Part shown: positions 50,600 to 63,921 of the stretch, in pieces
How positions within the stretch are numbered: the first letter of the stretch is position 1
How the letters are laid out: every line of letters begins with the position of its first letter
Assembly: GCF_021730395.1 (NCBI RefSeq)
Contig: NC_069375.1
Coordinates: 16,019,001 to 16,083,000 of the forward strand
DNA length: 64,000 bases
Direction: 5' to 3'
Source: Mercenaria mercenaria
Lineage: Eukaryota; Mollusca; Bivalvia; Venerida; Veneridae
Notes under the pieces: model-generated
What the model saw: only the letters and a program-made list of their open reading frames with translations
What the model was told of the DNA's origin: nothing
Databases searched by the model: none
Translations under genes and position numbers: made by a program

Positions 50600-52635
50600 A
50601 AATATAAAACTTGATGGGTTTTATTGAAAGCGTCCAGTGTTTCAAACAGCGGGCATTTCATTGAATAATTTTCACTGTTACGGAACTACATTTGACCGCG
50701 AAATAAAATACAAATGTAAACTATAAATAATCAGCAATTCTTTCCATAAGATATAGATCATGAGATGTGTATATATACCTACAAAAATGATATGCCTTCT
50801 ACTGCATAAAAAATGCGAAAGAAATCTAACAATCTCAAATAATAATATAACTTTCCACGTGTGGGGTTGTCTAGTAAAACTGATATACTAGTAGTTACAA
50901 AACCTAGTACTAACGGAATATAAGTGTGGGTATTGTTTGAGTAGCCGAGTGTCTATTTGTCATAAATGATACATTGTTGGAAAGTTTCGTGAGGGCTAAG
51001 GTACAGCCAGGTTAAATCCCTGCCGGTCAGCGTTCAATGTCGATGTCAGGGTATATTTCCAGCATATTATTTGAAGGCAGTTTAGGCGGTCACGGGAATT
51101 AAGTCTAACGAAACAAATGCAGTCTTTCTGGTCGGATTCAGAGTCGATCCAGCTTAGCTGAGACAAGTACTCTACTAGTTTGTCCACCATCTAAAGGCAT
51201 ATAAAATGATTGACTTAATACACAGAAAATACGATGCGGGTACATTATCTAAACATCCATAATATTGTACATAAAGGTGCCCAGTTGCGAAGCGGGCTCA
51301 TCTTCCTGCACAACCATATATCAAAATGTAGGTGCCAAGCTAAAATATTGTACGTGTAGGTACCTGGCTGTGAAGAGTGTACACCATCTTATACACCCAT
51401 ATGTATAATATATTGTATGTTTAAGTGCGACAATGTACATGTGAGTTTGAACACGCAACAGAATTACAGAGTCATGGCCAAAATTACTAGGCCACATGAC
51501 GGCTGCACTAGCGTCTTCAAAACTTCCAATTTGTTGTTTCTTTTTTTTTTTCTTTTTTTCTTTTGTAGTTTTAACAAACGGTATCGCGATATCCATACAC
51601 ATACGTGCAGTCACACTGAGTAGCAGATTAAAATATAATTCATATAGGTGACACTTTCATGATTATAACCCGACGGTAAAGTTTTATTTGCTGAACTGCT
51701 TATCGCATGTGAAGAATTTTTATCATTTAAATAAGCTATTTAAAGGATAGAACTGCAATATTATTATACGCCATTTCCAGTTATTAATTTCATACCAAGG
51801 AGAAATTTCCTAATTAGAAGTTAAACTCGTACATGTATATAATACTCTACATGTATATAGTTACATAATACTGTACATGTATAAAATATCAAGGACGTAA
51901 ACTGACATTCATATAGCCTACCTCGAAAATAACTGTTTTGATGGAAATTCAACTGTGTGGTATTGTTCATAATTCGGAATGCTACTTCAACTTTTCTATT
52001 TCACACACAAAGTATATTGCAAGCTACGCTTTAAACGTTCTTTGAAATTCATGGATATAAAATTTCATAGAATATGTTTCCAGACATAGATCTATAAACA
52101 TGGGAAACTGTGATGTATACAAGGTGACTAAAGCTCGTCGTCTGCACATAACTAAAAGACAGGGGTTGAATATTCGGGAATTTGCCTCGAGAATTTTTGA
52201 AATTCTACAAGACAAATGAAGCATTTTAAAGAGTAACACATTGTAGCGTGTAAATGGTTCAGACTAATTTCTGACGTGAGTTCAAGACATTTTCGAATAA
52301 ACTGGGTAACACTGGTAAATATTTAAAGGTGATGAAAGGAAAATGAGGCACATATGTTGTAAATAAACAACTATTTGGTATAGAATAGAACATAAAATGT
52401 ATGGTGATTCGGAATACCCCATATTTAATAACTTTTGTTTACTACAAACAACATTTTTCATAATAAATGTTTTAAAAATTTATAAAACCGATAGTGTGAT
52501 AGTTATATTAATATATACATGATGTCCGTGTAATGTTGATTGATTTCTGTACATCACTGGACAATAACGTAAGCGTCTGAAGAAGAGAGCAGCTCTATAT
52601 TTGCTCTGCAAAAATTAGAATCTCAAATCAATACT
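50600..52635. other. Intergenic, no gene recognised
   Basis: AT-rich spacer with repeated ACATGTATATA words around 51830-51880. No coding region is supported. Confidence 0.45.
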
Positions 52636-52641
52636 GTGCTT

Positions 52642-53353
52642 CACGGGGGAGGAGGTGTCACACGAAGGATGGATTCTTCTGATAACCTGTCATGTTTTCT
52701 TCTGATAACTGTTACGGAGTTCCTGGAAAACGTTACAGAGTTCGTCTGATTTCTGAATGACGTGCCAAGGACTCGTAGGAAAAAATGGTAATTATTTATT
52801 TTTAAATAGAGAGAATGGGGTGTATCTTAACATAGCTCAAGAAACACCCTGGCAGTAATAAAAGATATCATAAGAACTCTGTGTCATCTTCAGAGTTATC
52901 ACCGGAATTCCGTAACATTTGAAAAATCGGGCATAAAATTGTTAGAAAGTGGTATATGTTTACAACTTTGCACTAAAATTATTCTATTGCATGTGCTGCG
53001 GATGAAGAACGTGAATAAGAAGAATAATATGTATGAATGAGCAAACGATTTCGATATTTTACTCAAAATGTCTTCTTTTCAAAGTAGTGGCGCTGATTAT
53101 TAGACTAAACAGTTTTTTCTGACGCATAGCACAAGACATCAGGCAACCTTGATCATCAAACTTTAGTTTTACACCCCATTCTCTCTATTTAAAAATAAAT
53201 AATTACCATTTTTTCCTACGAGTCCTTGGCACGTCATTCAGAAATCAGACGAACTCTGTAACGTTTTCCAGGAACTCCGTAACAGTTATCAGAAGAAAAC
53301 ATGACAGGTTATCAGAAGAACTCCATCCTTCGTGTGACACTTCCTCCCCCGTG
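52642..53353. mobile_element. Long-TIR non-autonomous DNA element A
   Basis: 712 bp with inverted arms of about 175 bp: 52642-52820 (CACGGGGGAGGA...) and 53172-53353 (...CCTCCCCCGTG). The arms are nearly identical and contain CGTGCCAAGGACTCGTAGGA and ACAGTTATCAGAAGAAAAC or its inverse. The 350-bp middle is non-coding. It ends 4 bp before element B starts. Confidence 0.8.
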
Positions 53354-53357
53354 TGTT

Positions 53358-56300
53358 CACACTAGCCATAGCTTTATCAGATCAAGTGGTTCCAACGTTG
53401 TTTGAGCGGTGAATTTTACGCCGATCAGATGGAGAAATATGGCCGATACTACAAATTTCCGGTATTGTAAGTCTGATTTAAAGGAATTTCTACCCGTTAA
53501 ATAACGAATCAAATGAAAACGATGGGTGCACCTGGAATGCAAATGTGTCTATGTTTTAGCACATGTGTCCATTTAGCTGAGATTTTTGCCGTTTATTCAA
53601 ACACTTCTGTACAGTCCGGCGGGGGAAAGAGATTTTTGACAGTTTTTGACAATATCGCATCAAACATAGTGTTAATCGGGAACAAGTAACTGTTAAAACA
53701 CTTTTTATGTAAAGGGCTACCTCTTAAAACAAAGCGTGTGTATTTTCATTGAATTATTCAGCGTTATTTCTGAAAGATCGGCCGAAAACCTAATGCAACG
53801 CCGTTTCGAGTGGGTCGCCATGCAACGCAATCAAGTGGATACCGTTCTGTGTCTTACTTGCGAAGTCTTATCCGTCTTAAAAACAGTCATTAAAGCCTAA
53901 CAATGAATAAATTTAGAGAGTTTTATAGCATTATAATGATCCCGCCATTACTAATATCTTGTACTAAATATATATATAAACCTCTATGGTCGGCGTTCGA
54001 AAATGAAAATACAAATGAAATACAGACACCAATGAAGGAAAATAAACGGACCAGCAATACTTCGTTTCTGTTTTATGGAGGACAAATAAAATCTTGTCTT
54101 TTCCCTGGCCAATTTTAACGTTCTTTGTGATTTATTTCTCTGAAAATAAATGAACGCTACCACAGGAATATGAATGAAAATATGTACAAACAACTGAGCA
54201 GTACTTTTATCATGGACCAAATTTTATTTATTTTGTATGAACAGCTTAAATGCACAACAAATTAGTAATGAAATCGCAATGTATCGGTTTTAAGGGACTA
54301 AAAAGTAACCAATTGTAACTATACTGATTTAAAGAGTGCAGTTCAGTACCATTCGTGGAGGAGATAGATATCCATGAACTGGTCCTTGTTTTTACGAACT
54401 ATTACTATTATTTACTTAATGATATTGTTCGATGTACAATATATTTGAAATGGCAGGATCATTATAATGCTATAAAACTCTCTAAATTTATTCATTGTTA
54501 GGCTTTAATGACTGTTTTTAAGACGGATAAGACTTCGCAAGTAAGACACAGAACGGTATCCACTTGATTGCGTTGCATGGCGACCCACTCGAAACGGCGT
54601 TGCATTAGGTTTTCGGCCGATTTTTCAGAAATAACGCTGAATAATTCAATGAAAATACACACGCTTTGTTTTAAGAGGTAGCCCTTTACATAAAAAGTGT
54701 TTTAACAGTTACTTGTTCCCGATTAACACTATGTTTGATGCGATATTGTCAAAAACTGTCAAAAATCTCCTTCCCCCGTCGGACTGTACAAGTCAAAAGT
54801 CAAGTCAAAACCTTTTATTTCACTCATTTCATGAATACATGAATAAATGAGGTAAGATATTTTAACAATATATTGGAGGCTCATAAGAAAATAATAGTAC
54901 AATTCAATTCTAACAAAATATGATGTTTTCACAATAACGCCTTTCATCTCTAGATTTCATATGTCAGTATTACAATATAATAAATAAATATATAAATAAA
55001 TAAATGATGCCCCCATTCGGGCATCGGAGAGTCATAAAATGTACGGAGATGAAAATATAAAATTCATTTATCTTAGCTGTGACAATATAATTTTAACAAA
55101 TTTGCACAATTTCAAAAACTCTTTTTTATTTCCAGTATTTATAAGTTGTTCCAATTTAAATACATTCGGATTTCTGAAGAAATATGGTTTGATAAATTTT
55201 TTTTCGTTCATTTGAAAACAGGTTACACTCGAAAAGATAATGAAACTCGTCTCCTAACTTATTTTCACAGTTGTTACATGTTCTTTGGTTTAATGGTAAT
55301 CTTGTCCAATTTCCTGTTTCTACAGGTAACCTATGGTTTCTCGTGCGAAATTTTATGACAGAATGCAATAGAGACTTTGGGGTATTTGATAGATATTTTT
55401 CTTGACCAAATGAAGTTTTGAATAATCTATAGAATGTGCTATTGCTAGAATTTTCAACTAACGAGTACCATGCGTTTATAAATAAATCCTTTAGTTTATA
55501 TTTAACTGCCATTTTAAGCCATTTGCTATTTGTGAATGTTTGTTGATCACATATATTATTAAAACCGCACTTAATCAAAACAGATTGAACAGCATACAGC
55601 CACGGACAATTTTTTTTTAAAGATTCGTGATTACAATTTCTGCTAATAGCATACATATTTTTATAGATAATGGAGGAGAGTTTGGTTGGAAAATTATCAT
55701 TTTCATTGTTGACAATTCTTGACCAGAAAGATATAATTTTTTCTTCTATATCGATATTTATAGGCATGCAACCTGTCTCGCCATATACCATGTAACCCGG
55801 TGTTGACCTTTTAAGTTTTAGAACGTACTTTAGAAATTTCAACTGTACTCGTTCGATTACTTCATTATTTCCTGTTCCCCAAATTTCAGCACCATATAAC
55901 AAAATAGGCTTGATTGTTTTATTAAATAAGTCAATTTGAAGATCTACTGGGAGATCAAGGCGATGTGAATTTCTAATCAAACTGTACATAGCTCGTGTTG
56001 CTTGAGATGCAATATGAGATTTACACTTATTAAAAGAGCCATTTCTGCTAAACAAAATACCTAGATATTTATATTCATTTACTATTTCCATACGTTCATT
56101 TTTAAAAAGAAAATTACAGTTAGGCTGACGTCCTCTAGAGAAAATTATTATTTTAGGCTTTGAAGTATTTACTGTCAGTTTCCACTGGTCACAATATTGG
56201 GCATAAAGGTCTAAAGCTTTCTGCAGGCCTGTTTCTGATTCTGATAATATAACAGTGTCATCAGCATAGAGTAATATAAAAATCTTACAGAAGTGTTTGA

Positions 56301-56539
56301 ATAAACGGCACAAATCTCAGCTAAATGGACACGTGTGCTAAAACATAGACACGTTTGCGCTCCAGGTGCACCCATCGTTTTCATTTGATTCGTTATTTAA
56401 CGGGTAGAAATTCCTTTAAATCATACTTACAATACCGGAAATTTGTAGTATCGGCCATATTTCTCCATCTGATCGGCGTAAAATTCACCGCTCAAACAAC
56501 GTTGGAACCACTTTATCTGATAAAGCTATGGCCAGTGTG
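53358..56539. mobile_element. Long-TIR fold-back element B, split by a LINE
   Basis: Inverted arms of about 590 bp. The left arm is 53358-53949 (CACACTAGCCATAGC...). The right arm is 54450-54790 plus 56286-56539 (...GCTATGGCCAGTGTG), split by a LINE insertion. Without the LINE the element is about 1.7 kb. The arms differ by only a few per cent, so the two mirror-image 60-aa frames at 53357-53542 and 56355-56555 are just arm sequence. The 500-bp middle has no transposase. Non-autonomous; family not known. Confidence 0.85.
54791..56285 (-). mobile_element. 5'-truncated LINE inside element B
   Basis: Minus-strand reverse transcriptase beginning at the catalytic YADD block (YADDTVIL near 56265), then YKYLGILFSRNGSF, KPILLYGAEIWG, and a C-terminal CNNC...HYLFEC zinc-knuckle-like end, with the stop at 55156. 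The frame is open throughout (about 375 codons). The 3' UTR is about 365 bp, has a GATGCCCGAATGGGGGCATC hairpin, and ends AATAAAAGGTTTTGACTTGA-CTTTTGACTT. TACA at both junctions is the target duplication. CR1/Jockey-like clade. The open frame means a recent insertion; 5' truncation makes it dead on arrival. Confidence 0.9.
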
Positions 56540-56544
56540 GTGTT

Positions 56545-57050
56545 TATCGCTTTAAAAATAACGAAATCTTATAACCAGCGGTTGTTTAATGATACAAAAG
56601 CAACCTTTTACTAATTTCTGCCGTTGTATTTTTGTCATCAGCTGTGAAACGTTCAGACTGACCCGCATTTTAGACTGATTCGGAATACCCGAGTAAAATG
56701 CACTAAATTTTAAATTTTAGTAAATTGCCAAAAGCGTAATGTTTAATGCATTACTTTGTGACTCTGAAATGCATATTCGGTTTTCAATTTAAGACAAATG
56801 TTATTTACTGTATTCTGCAAGCTTTAGATGAATAATAGTCACATTTTTCTGAAATATCACAATTCTTCTGACACAATTTGGAAAATAAAAACTTGCTTAT
56901 TTCCTAAAGTAGATTTCTCTTTATTTTATAAGAATAAGACATTAGCCCACTTTGTTACTCTCGGCCAGATCTTATTGACAGTATGGCATGAATTCCCAGG
57001 AGTATCATTTATTTTATAGAGAACTGTTCACCTTAAGAAACCTTCGAGAA
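56545..57050. other. Spacer between element B and the DIRS element
   Basis: AT-rich; no gene is seen. Confidence 0.5.
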
Positions 57051-57059
57051 TTTGAGAAA

Positions 57060-60000
57060 ATTTTATGGGCAAATAAGTTCAGCCCATGTCCTTGAGCCCA
57101 TCCCATCCCATCCCACGAGCCCATCCCAGGTTTTCCAGGATCCCAACAGGGACACAGCCTGTAATTACAATTCCCAGAGTGAGACCCACACTGTATTGGC
57201 TGCCAAGAAGGGAAACAAAGAAAGAAAAATACCAACACTTAGTCTTCTAACTTGTTAGCATGTACTTCTACGGTTCCAATATAAGTGATGAAAAATTTAT
57301 GGACTGTATTTTTTTCATAAGTAAAGCAAAAAAGCAATTATTTTGAACAAAATGTAATCATCAAGCAGTTCTCATTATAGTACTCACAGGTACATGCTTT
57401 TTAGAAGAATGCGATGCAGAAGCAGCTCTGATGCTATGGGGTTTAAACTTAGAAGTGTCGATGCCTGCATCATCCAGTACTTGCTTAACCCATCTAGCAA
57501 TTGTGTCCTTTGACACAGCTTTATGAGAATTATTTAAACTAATAAACAGTGAAGTCTCATTATTGCGTAAACTCGATGTTATTTCCATGTAAAAATGTAA
57601 GCAGGCAACCACACACAAAGATTTACAGAAAATGATTGAAAATTTAACTCATTCAAATGATTTCCAGGCCTAGATTGCTTTAACAATTCAGTTATTCTAA
57701 TTTTTACACCATTTTTGGTAAATTCTATATTTTCCTTTTTTAGAAGGTGAAGTGATTGTAATCTTTGTGCAGTCAACAAACCTAACAATCCTATTAATTT
57801 AAATGTTATAAGTTTCAAATCTCTGCATGAATTTATCTGTTTCAGATAATTAAGAACAATCTCAACATCCCAGGTAAACTGATATCTTGGTAGAGAAGGC
57901 CTGAGTAAAAACACACCTCTCATAAATCTCTTTATCAGATGATTGTTTCCCACCCAGTTTGTGGAACAAGTCATGGTATTAATTAATGAGTTCACAGTTG
58001 ACCTAGCGGTGTTTAAAGCACTGTAGCTAAGACCTTTCTTATAAAGAAATGCCAAAAAATCTAAAATATCTTTTACATGTGGTGAAAAGGAATCAATATT
58101 TCGTTCATTGCAAAAACTGAACCATTTTTTGATATTACTCCCATATTGAACTTTTGTGGTATTTTTCCATGACGACAGTATGATGCTGATAACGTCGTCC
58201 GATACTCCCTCTGTGTGCAATCTTTCCCCGATATCCAAAAAACCGCAAGGTGTAGTCTGCGTAGAAGTGGATGGACAAGATCCATGGTTGAATTAGCAGA
58301 TCTTTTGACACGGGAAGAAGTCTCGGACAATCTGTCAACATTTGCAGTAAAATTGGGAACCAACCTTGTGCTGGCCACGTGGGTGCTATTAGAATCACTT
58401 CTGCCCCCTCCTTTTGAACTTTTTGAAGAATCTGTCCTATTAAGCTGAAAGGAGGAAAAATAAAGCATAATCTATGAGACCAAACTTGTTGAAATGCATC
58501 AATTGCTATTGCACCTGGATCTGGTCTCCATACATAGTAACAGTTAACTTGATGATTTATCCTAGAGGCAAATAAATCAATGTCAGGCATTCCATACAAA
58601 TCTGTAATGTCAAAGAATATTTGTTTGTTTAGCATCCATTCCCTATCATTATTTTTCTTCCGTGACTCAGAATCAGCGATATTATTTACACCAAGCACGT
58701 GTTCTGCAGACAGCCATAATTTTCTGTCAAGTGCGAAAAACCATATCTCCCTAGTCAGGTCATTAAATGATACCTTGTTGGAGCCCTGTTTGTTTATACA
58801 AACAACAGTGACTGTGTTATCAGATCTGATTCTAATATGTTTATCTGTCATATCTTTGCAGAAACACTGTAAACCAAACAGTACAGCTTTTGGTTCTAGT
58901 TAATTTATATGGCACATACGTTCACTGACATTCCAAAGGCCGCCTGTTGATTTATCATTCATTACTGACCCCCAGCCTGTCTGTGAACTGTTTGTAAATA
59001 TCACACAGTCTGGGCTTCTTTGATATATATATTTCTTTGAAGTCTGCAAATTGTTAATCCACCAAGTAATGTCTGCTTTCACGCCACTTAGTAAAATGAT
59101 TTTGCATCAAAATCTCCTCTATGCCTCTTCAACATAGCATTTTTATAAATTTCAATCCGTTTATATCGGAGGACTGCATGAGAAATTGCAGCACTGCATG
59201 CCACTAGTTTCCCCAAAACCTCTGACAAAAGTCGTATTGAAATATATATTTCCTTTAAAACTGCAGTACATTGTTTTATTATTTTCTCTGCTTTTTCTGT
59301 TGTAATGCTTACGGACATATCCAATGAGTTTAATATGAAACCTAAAAATTCAATTATTTGTGTAGGTATAAACACTGATTTTACGGGGTGTACAGTAAAA
59401 CCTAGAGAATCAAGTAACTGCACTGTTGCACTTACATTACTCAAACACAAATCAAATGTATCTCCTTGCAGTAATGAGTCATCAATATATCCAGTATTTA
59501 CATAGCCCTGTTTCCGTAAATGCGAGAATGCACACTTCAAAAGTTTTGTGAAATAAAGAGGACCAATCTTTAAGCCATTACATAGAACTCTAAAACGAAA
59601 ACAGCTATTTTTCCAGAAGAATTGTAAGAATTTTCTACTGGATTCATTGATGTTCAAACTGTAATAAGCATCCTTTAAGTCACGCAAAGTACACTCCAGG
59701 CTTCATCAAAGAAATAGCAGTCCGTAAAGTTTCCATCTTCTTGCGCGTAAAAATGTTAGAAACAAAACCAGTATCGTCGTATTGCGCATGTTCTATTACA
59801 CCTTTCTGTAACAACAATGACAGTTCTTTCTGAATTAAGTCTTGTTCACTTTCTGAGAAGTTTATAGGGATAGGTAAAACATTTTGATTAGGTATTTCCT
59901 CAAAAGGAATGTCAATGCCATGCACAGCATTTAAAATCCATTTATCTGAAGTAATCTGACACCACTGTAACTGAAAGTTTGCTACTTTTCCATCTGTGAA

Positions 60001-61094
60001 ATTCTCAGGGGTATTTAAAGTGTGTATATTTGAAAAAATGCAAGTGTTCACCTCTGCCCGTGCTACCTGGGCTAATTTGCGAATCGCTGTTTCCCCTCCT
60101 TTGCTCGAGGATGGGGTCTCCGCTTGCCTAAAAAAGGCTTCGCACGAAACTGTCTAGGAGTTCTCGCAAACCTTTCATCCTTCTTGTATGGATGAAATCT
60201 GTTGTCACTCTTTTTTCCCAGTTTATATGACACTGATTTCGTGTCATTTATATCCTTTATCTTTTTCGGCAGATCATTTCCGAATAACCACTCCTTTGAT
60301 GGCTCATTTGATGTGCTGCACAAACGATTCTTATACTGGGCAGGCATTTCATACTTGAATCCTTCCTTCCGAATCTGAATAATTTCAGTGAATGCTGCAG
60401 CCATGAGAATTACTGAGTCAGTAGCCTTGGCCGCTTTTTCCCTGTTGTCAGGCGTTTTACTTTTCAGTGCGTCACTGATTATTTCAAGTACAGGAACAAC
60501 AGCTTTAGTCAACAGGGATTGGACTTTCACCAGTGCCAGGTCTTTAGCTTTCGTCGTATGACGTGCCTCGTCCTAAAGTTCAATATTCACCTTTGGTACT
60601 GTAAGGTTTTCACAATTTACTGGGATTTTGTATTTTTCCCTCAGGGATTTCTGATGACTAGCAGTCAGCATCTTCTGGAAAGACAAGTTCACATTTTTGG
60701 CTAATTTGTCGTTTATTTTTTCTCCCATGCCTTCACTTGCAGAGTATAATTGTTCAATTTGTGTCAGAAATTCACAATTACTTTCCTAACAATCAGAATT
60801 AGCCGATGATCCGTCATCAGAGTCCGACAGTCCATAATTCGTGGGTGCTGTTCTGACCGAGTCGGCCAATTGTGAACAGCTAGCACCGGTCTGTTTGATT
60901 GCCGAGTCGGCTTGGCCAGCAGAGGCTTTTTTGTTGACCGAGTCGGTCGAATTGCTAAAGCCTTCCTTCATTAAACTTATCATCTCAGATTGCTGATCCA
61001 TAAAGGATTTGAACATATCCATTATTTCCCTTTCATCTTGAGTTTTTGTTTGTTCATTTGAGGACTGCTCCTCCACTGTGTCTATTTGATCCAT
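57060..61094 (-). mobile_element. DIRS-type tyrosine-recombinase retroelement, broken fossil
   Basis: Minus-strand element with the part order of DIRS-like retroelements: a gag-like region (about 60.1-61.1 kb), reverse transcriptase (about 59.1-60.1 kb), an RNase H-like region (about 58.1-59.1 kb) and a tyrosine recombinase (about 57.4-58.2 kb, SAM-like N-terminal part and catalytic HSIR region). The recombinase in place of a DDE integrase sets it apart from Gypsy and Copia. It looks broken, with several breaks, and moderately old, as long stretches of each part are still clear. The outer limits are estimates; its terminal repeats were not resolved. Confidence 0.85.
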
Positions 61095-61099
61095 TGTTA

Positions 61100-63530
61100 T
61101 TAAAATAATTCTTCTTGTTGTCTTTAACTTATAATTTTTTCATATTAAAAAGTGTTCCAATATTATTAATATTTAATCCAAAAGTTTTTTACTTCATCAA
61201 TGAATTAAGGGGACGCATACTTTGTAATTAGAAAAAAGTGGGTGGGGTATGATAAAATTTACATGCAAAAAAGTACAAGGTTTTGGTACATGAAATGGAT
61301 ACTGTTTCAACTGTTATAAGTACACAAAGGATTGCTCACTAAAATAAAAATGAGAAAACTGAAACAAGAAAGTTATTGTTGAATTACATAAGACTTATTG
61401 TGTACATTCAAAGTCAACAATTAAGACTTTTTGGTGCGAAAATAATAGTGCTTCACCTTGTCCAAACCTTTATCAATGTCCTACAGATTCTAATTTAAAG
61501 AAAGAATGTGAGATATGGTAACTGTCTTGCTTTTCATTTCGCATATGTAAGCTAAAACACATTATTTAGTTTGTTTACAAAGTAGTGCATAAGAAAAGAT
61601 ACGGTGGTCAAGGAATGCCACATTCCAAAACTAAAAGAGTATATTCCCCTTAATACATTAAACATTTATCGTTACAGAAGTCTAGTGGCTTACAATAAGG
61701 GCCTAGAAATGTTGCCATTATTAATTTTTAACTTGGTATTCATGAACTACAATGCACTTAAATATCAAAACACATTCAACAAACTTTTGAAAATGTATTG
61801 TCTTAAAAATCCCTAAAATAAGGTATGAAATTTGGTTGAGAGGTCCAATCAATGTGTATATGTGCAAAAGTAACATTCTAATCTTGTTCACAAAAGTTAC
61901 TAATACACAGCAGGCATGTCAATGATTAAAACTGGACGAATATACAGTTATCCTCAATTTAATGTCATTTATAATTTGTCCTTGAATTCTCCACCATACT
62001 TTTCATAACTCTGTTTGCACGAGTTGCACGAGAATGCTGTCATTCACGTAAAATATTGGGGTCAAATAAGTTGTAAATGCAATATCATCTAAACGTAATT
62101 AATGGATTATGCAGTTCAAGATAAACTTTATCTCATAACGTAACGAACATGTATAATGTTGTAACAACAACTTTACTTACACTGATTTAAGTAGCAGTCG
62201 GTTTATAAGTGACTTTATTGATTCATTTTGTGTTTTGTTATTGTTGTCAAAAAGTATAACGGAAGTGCCTCACAACTGAAGCGGAAACCAGTTTGATGCG
62301 CAAAGTAGTCCAATGTAAGTAATATTTATTGACAAATGTCCACAGAAATTAATATTTTTCTAATATTGAAGACGAATATCTGAATAGGATTCATTATTTG
62401 ATAAGAAATTATAATCATCGACATGTTTTTTTTTAAAAATCGTACACGTGCTGACACCTAAGTTGTCTCCCGTTGTTAATTAGAGTTACCTTTCGTCCGG
62501 CGCAGTAATACATTTGCAGTGAATCGCCGAGAAGTCGTGGGAAAATTAAAAACCATGTAAATAAACTAAAATTAACCACCTTTTCAAGATGAGATTCAAG
62601 TGATCGCCATTATGCATTTAACCCGCCTGACCTGTGTAGCATCTTACATATCTGTTCTAAGGTATTCGTTGTGTAGAATGTCATGTTATGCCCATGCAAT
62701 GCTAATCCCACTCTGACTTTTTTTGTTTACATTTTTATCAATGAGAAATATGGCGTCCATCCCGAGCTGAAATGACGTGGCGTTAAATTTTTACATGTTT
62801 AAGCAAACCTGGTGTGTTAGAAAGAAAATCTCATCCCTTCAACATTATTTGGAACACTGTTATTGTAAAAAACCTGTTTTTTCCTTATACAAAAGCTTTA
62901 TATTTTGTGTTGAATGTACTTTCACAAAGACCTCTGTTTTCCCATTACATTCATAGTACCACATCCTTATCCACAAAATACTGAATATTACAGGTGTCCA
63001 TCAGTATTATATCAGTTTAGGAATATGTTTTTATTTTCCCACCATCGATTTCTTGAATATGCACCCCTTCCGCATTTCTGTATGAACAGTGAATGTAGCA
63101 ATATGCGTCCCCTTAATGGTAATTAAATGTCACAGCCAGTCTCACTACCCATAAACACTATAAACTGTACATAAAAGAATTTCTCCAAGAGACATAAACC
63201 ACACGCGACTTGTCTGAGCGGTTATCACAACAGCACTGAGTGGATATTACCTTAGTCATCTCAATTAGCGGATCAGCACTGCATAGTTGGAAGTGGAATG
63301 GAACCATACTGTGATAGTCATTAGTCCCCAATTGTGCTGGTGAAGACAGAAATCCATTGGACCACTGCCAAGATCTAGGCCTTTAATAAACTAACACCAC
63401 TACTCACCATTATTGATTTCTGACCTCTGTGGTAGCCGCATCCCTCGGCGTGGGGGACATCAGGTAATAGGGTGTGTAAATGAAATACCAATGTCTACAC
63501 GATCGACTTAGCTGGCATAGAGTGCAACAC
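61100..63530. other. Intergenic, no gene recognised
   Basis: AT-rich. The frames at 61604-61816 and 62914-63126 have no domain. Nothing else supported was seen. Confidence 0.45.
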
Positions 63531-63537
63531 GTTTATC

Positions 63538-63665
63538 TAATTAATTACAATTCACAATGTAATTGTGATTTAATTAATTACATTGCTAAATTTCATGTAG
63601 ATCTAATGGTAATTGTAATTTAAGTGAGCATTTCACAATGTAATTGTAATTTAATTAATAACATT
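63538..63665 (+). repeat. Short AT-rich repeat of ACAATGTAATTGTRATTTAATTAA
   Basis: Two to three copies of a self-complementary AATGTAATTGTAATTTAATT motif, separated by about 90 bp. Likely a decayed hairpin-type or simple repeat. Confidence 0.5.
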
Positions 63666-63820
63666 TTAAAGTAATTGACCCCAGGTCTGGTCCTTAAAAG
63701 TAAACAAAAAGGGGCTCTACTCGTGAAGTGTTATAAACTGCAGTATGATTGAGTAGCTTCCCTTATAAATATTAAAATGCACATGAGAATATGTATAATT
63801 TTTGCAATAGAATAATCAGT

Positions 63821-63907
63821 TCCCGTGATAGCTCAGTTGGTAGAGCGGAGGACTGTAGCGGTTTGTCTGTCATCCTTAGGTCGCTGGTTCGAATCCGGCT
63901 CGCGGGA
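63821..63907 (+). tRNA. tRNA-Tyr (GTA) with 13-nt intron
   Basis: A full cloverleaf: acceptor TCCCGTG pairs with CGCGGGA (one G-T), D arm TAGCTCAGTTGGTAGAGC, anticodon stem GAGGA/TCCTT, anticodon GTA at 63855-63857, T arm GCTGGTTCGAATCCGGC. An intron of 13 nt (63859-63871) sits one base after the anticodon, the canonical site for eukaryotic tRNA-Tyr. It looks functional. Confidence 0.95.
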
Positions 63908-63911
63908 GTTC

Positions 63912-63921
63912 TTTTTTTTTT
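63912..63921 (+). terminator. RNA polymerase III terminator of tRNA-Tyr
   Basis: A T10 run beginning five bases after the tRNA's last base, a typical Pol III stop. Confidence 0.85.

Noticed and set aside
53357-56555. Two mirror-image 60-aa frames (SRCTHRFHLIRYLTGRNS) as a duplicated gene
   Set aside because: They are the two arms of long-TIR element B, not genes.
57014-57258. GCCCATCCCATCCC tract as a G-quadruplex regulatory site
   Set aside because: It is short and at the presumed edge of the DIRS element; more likely part of that element than an independent site.
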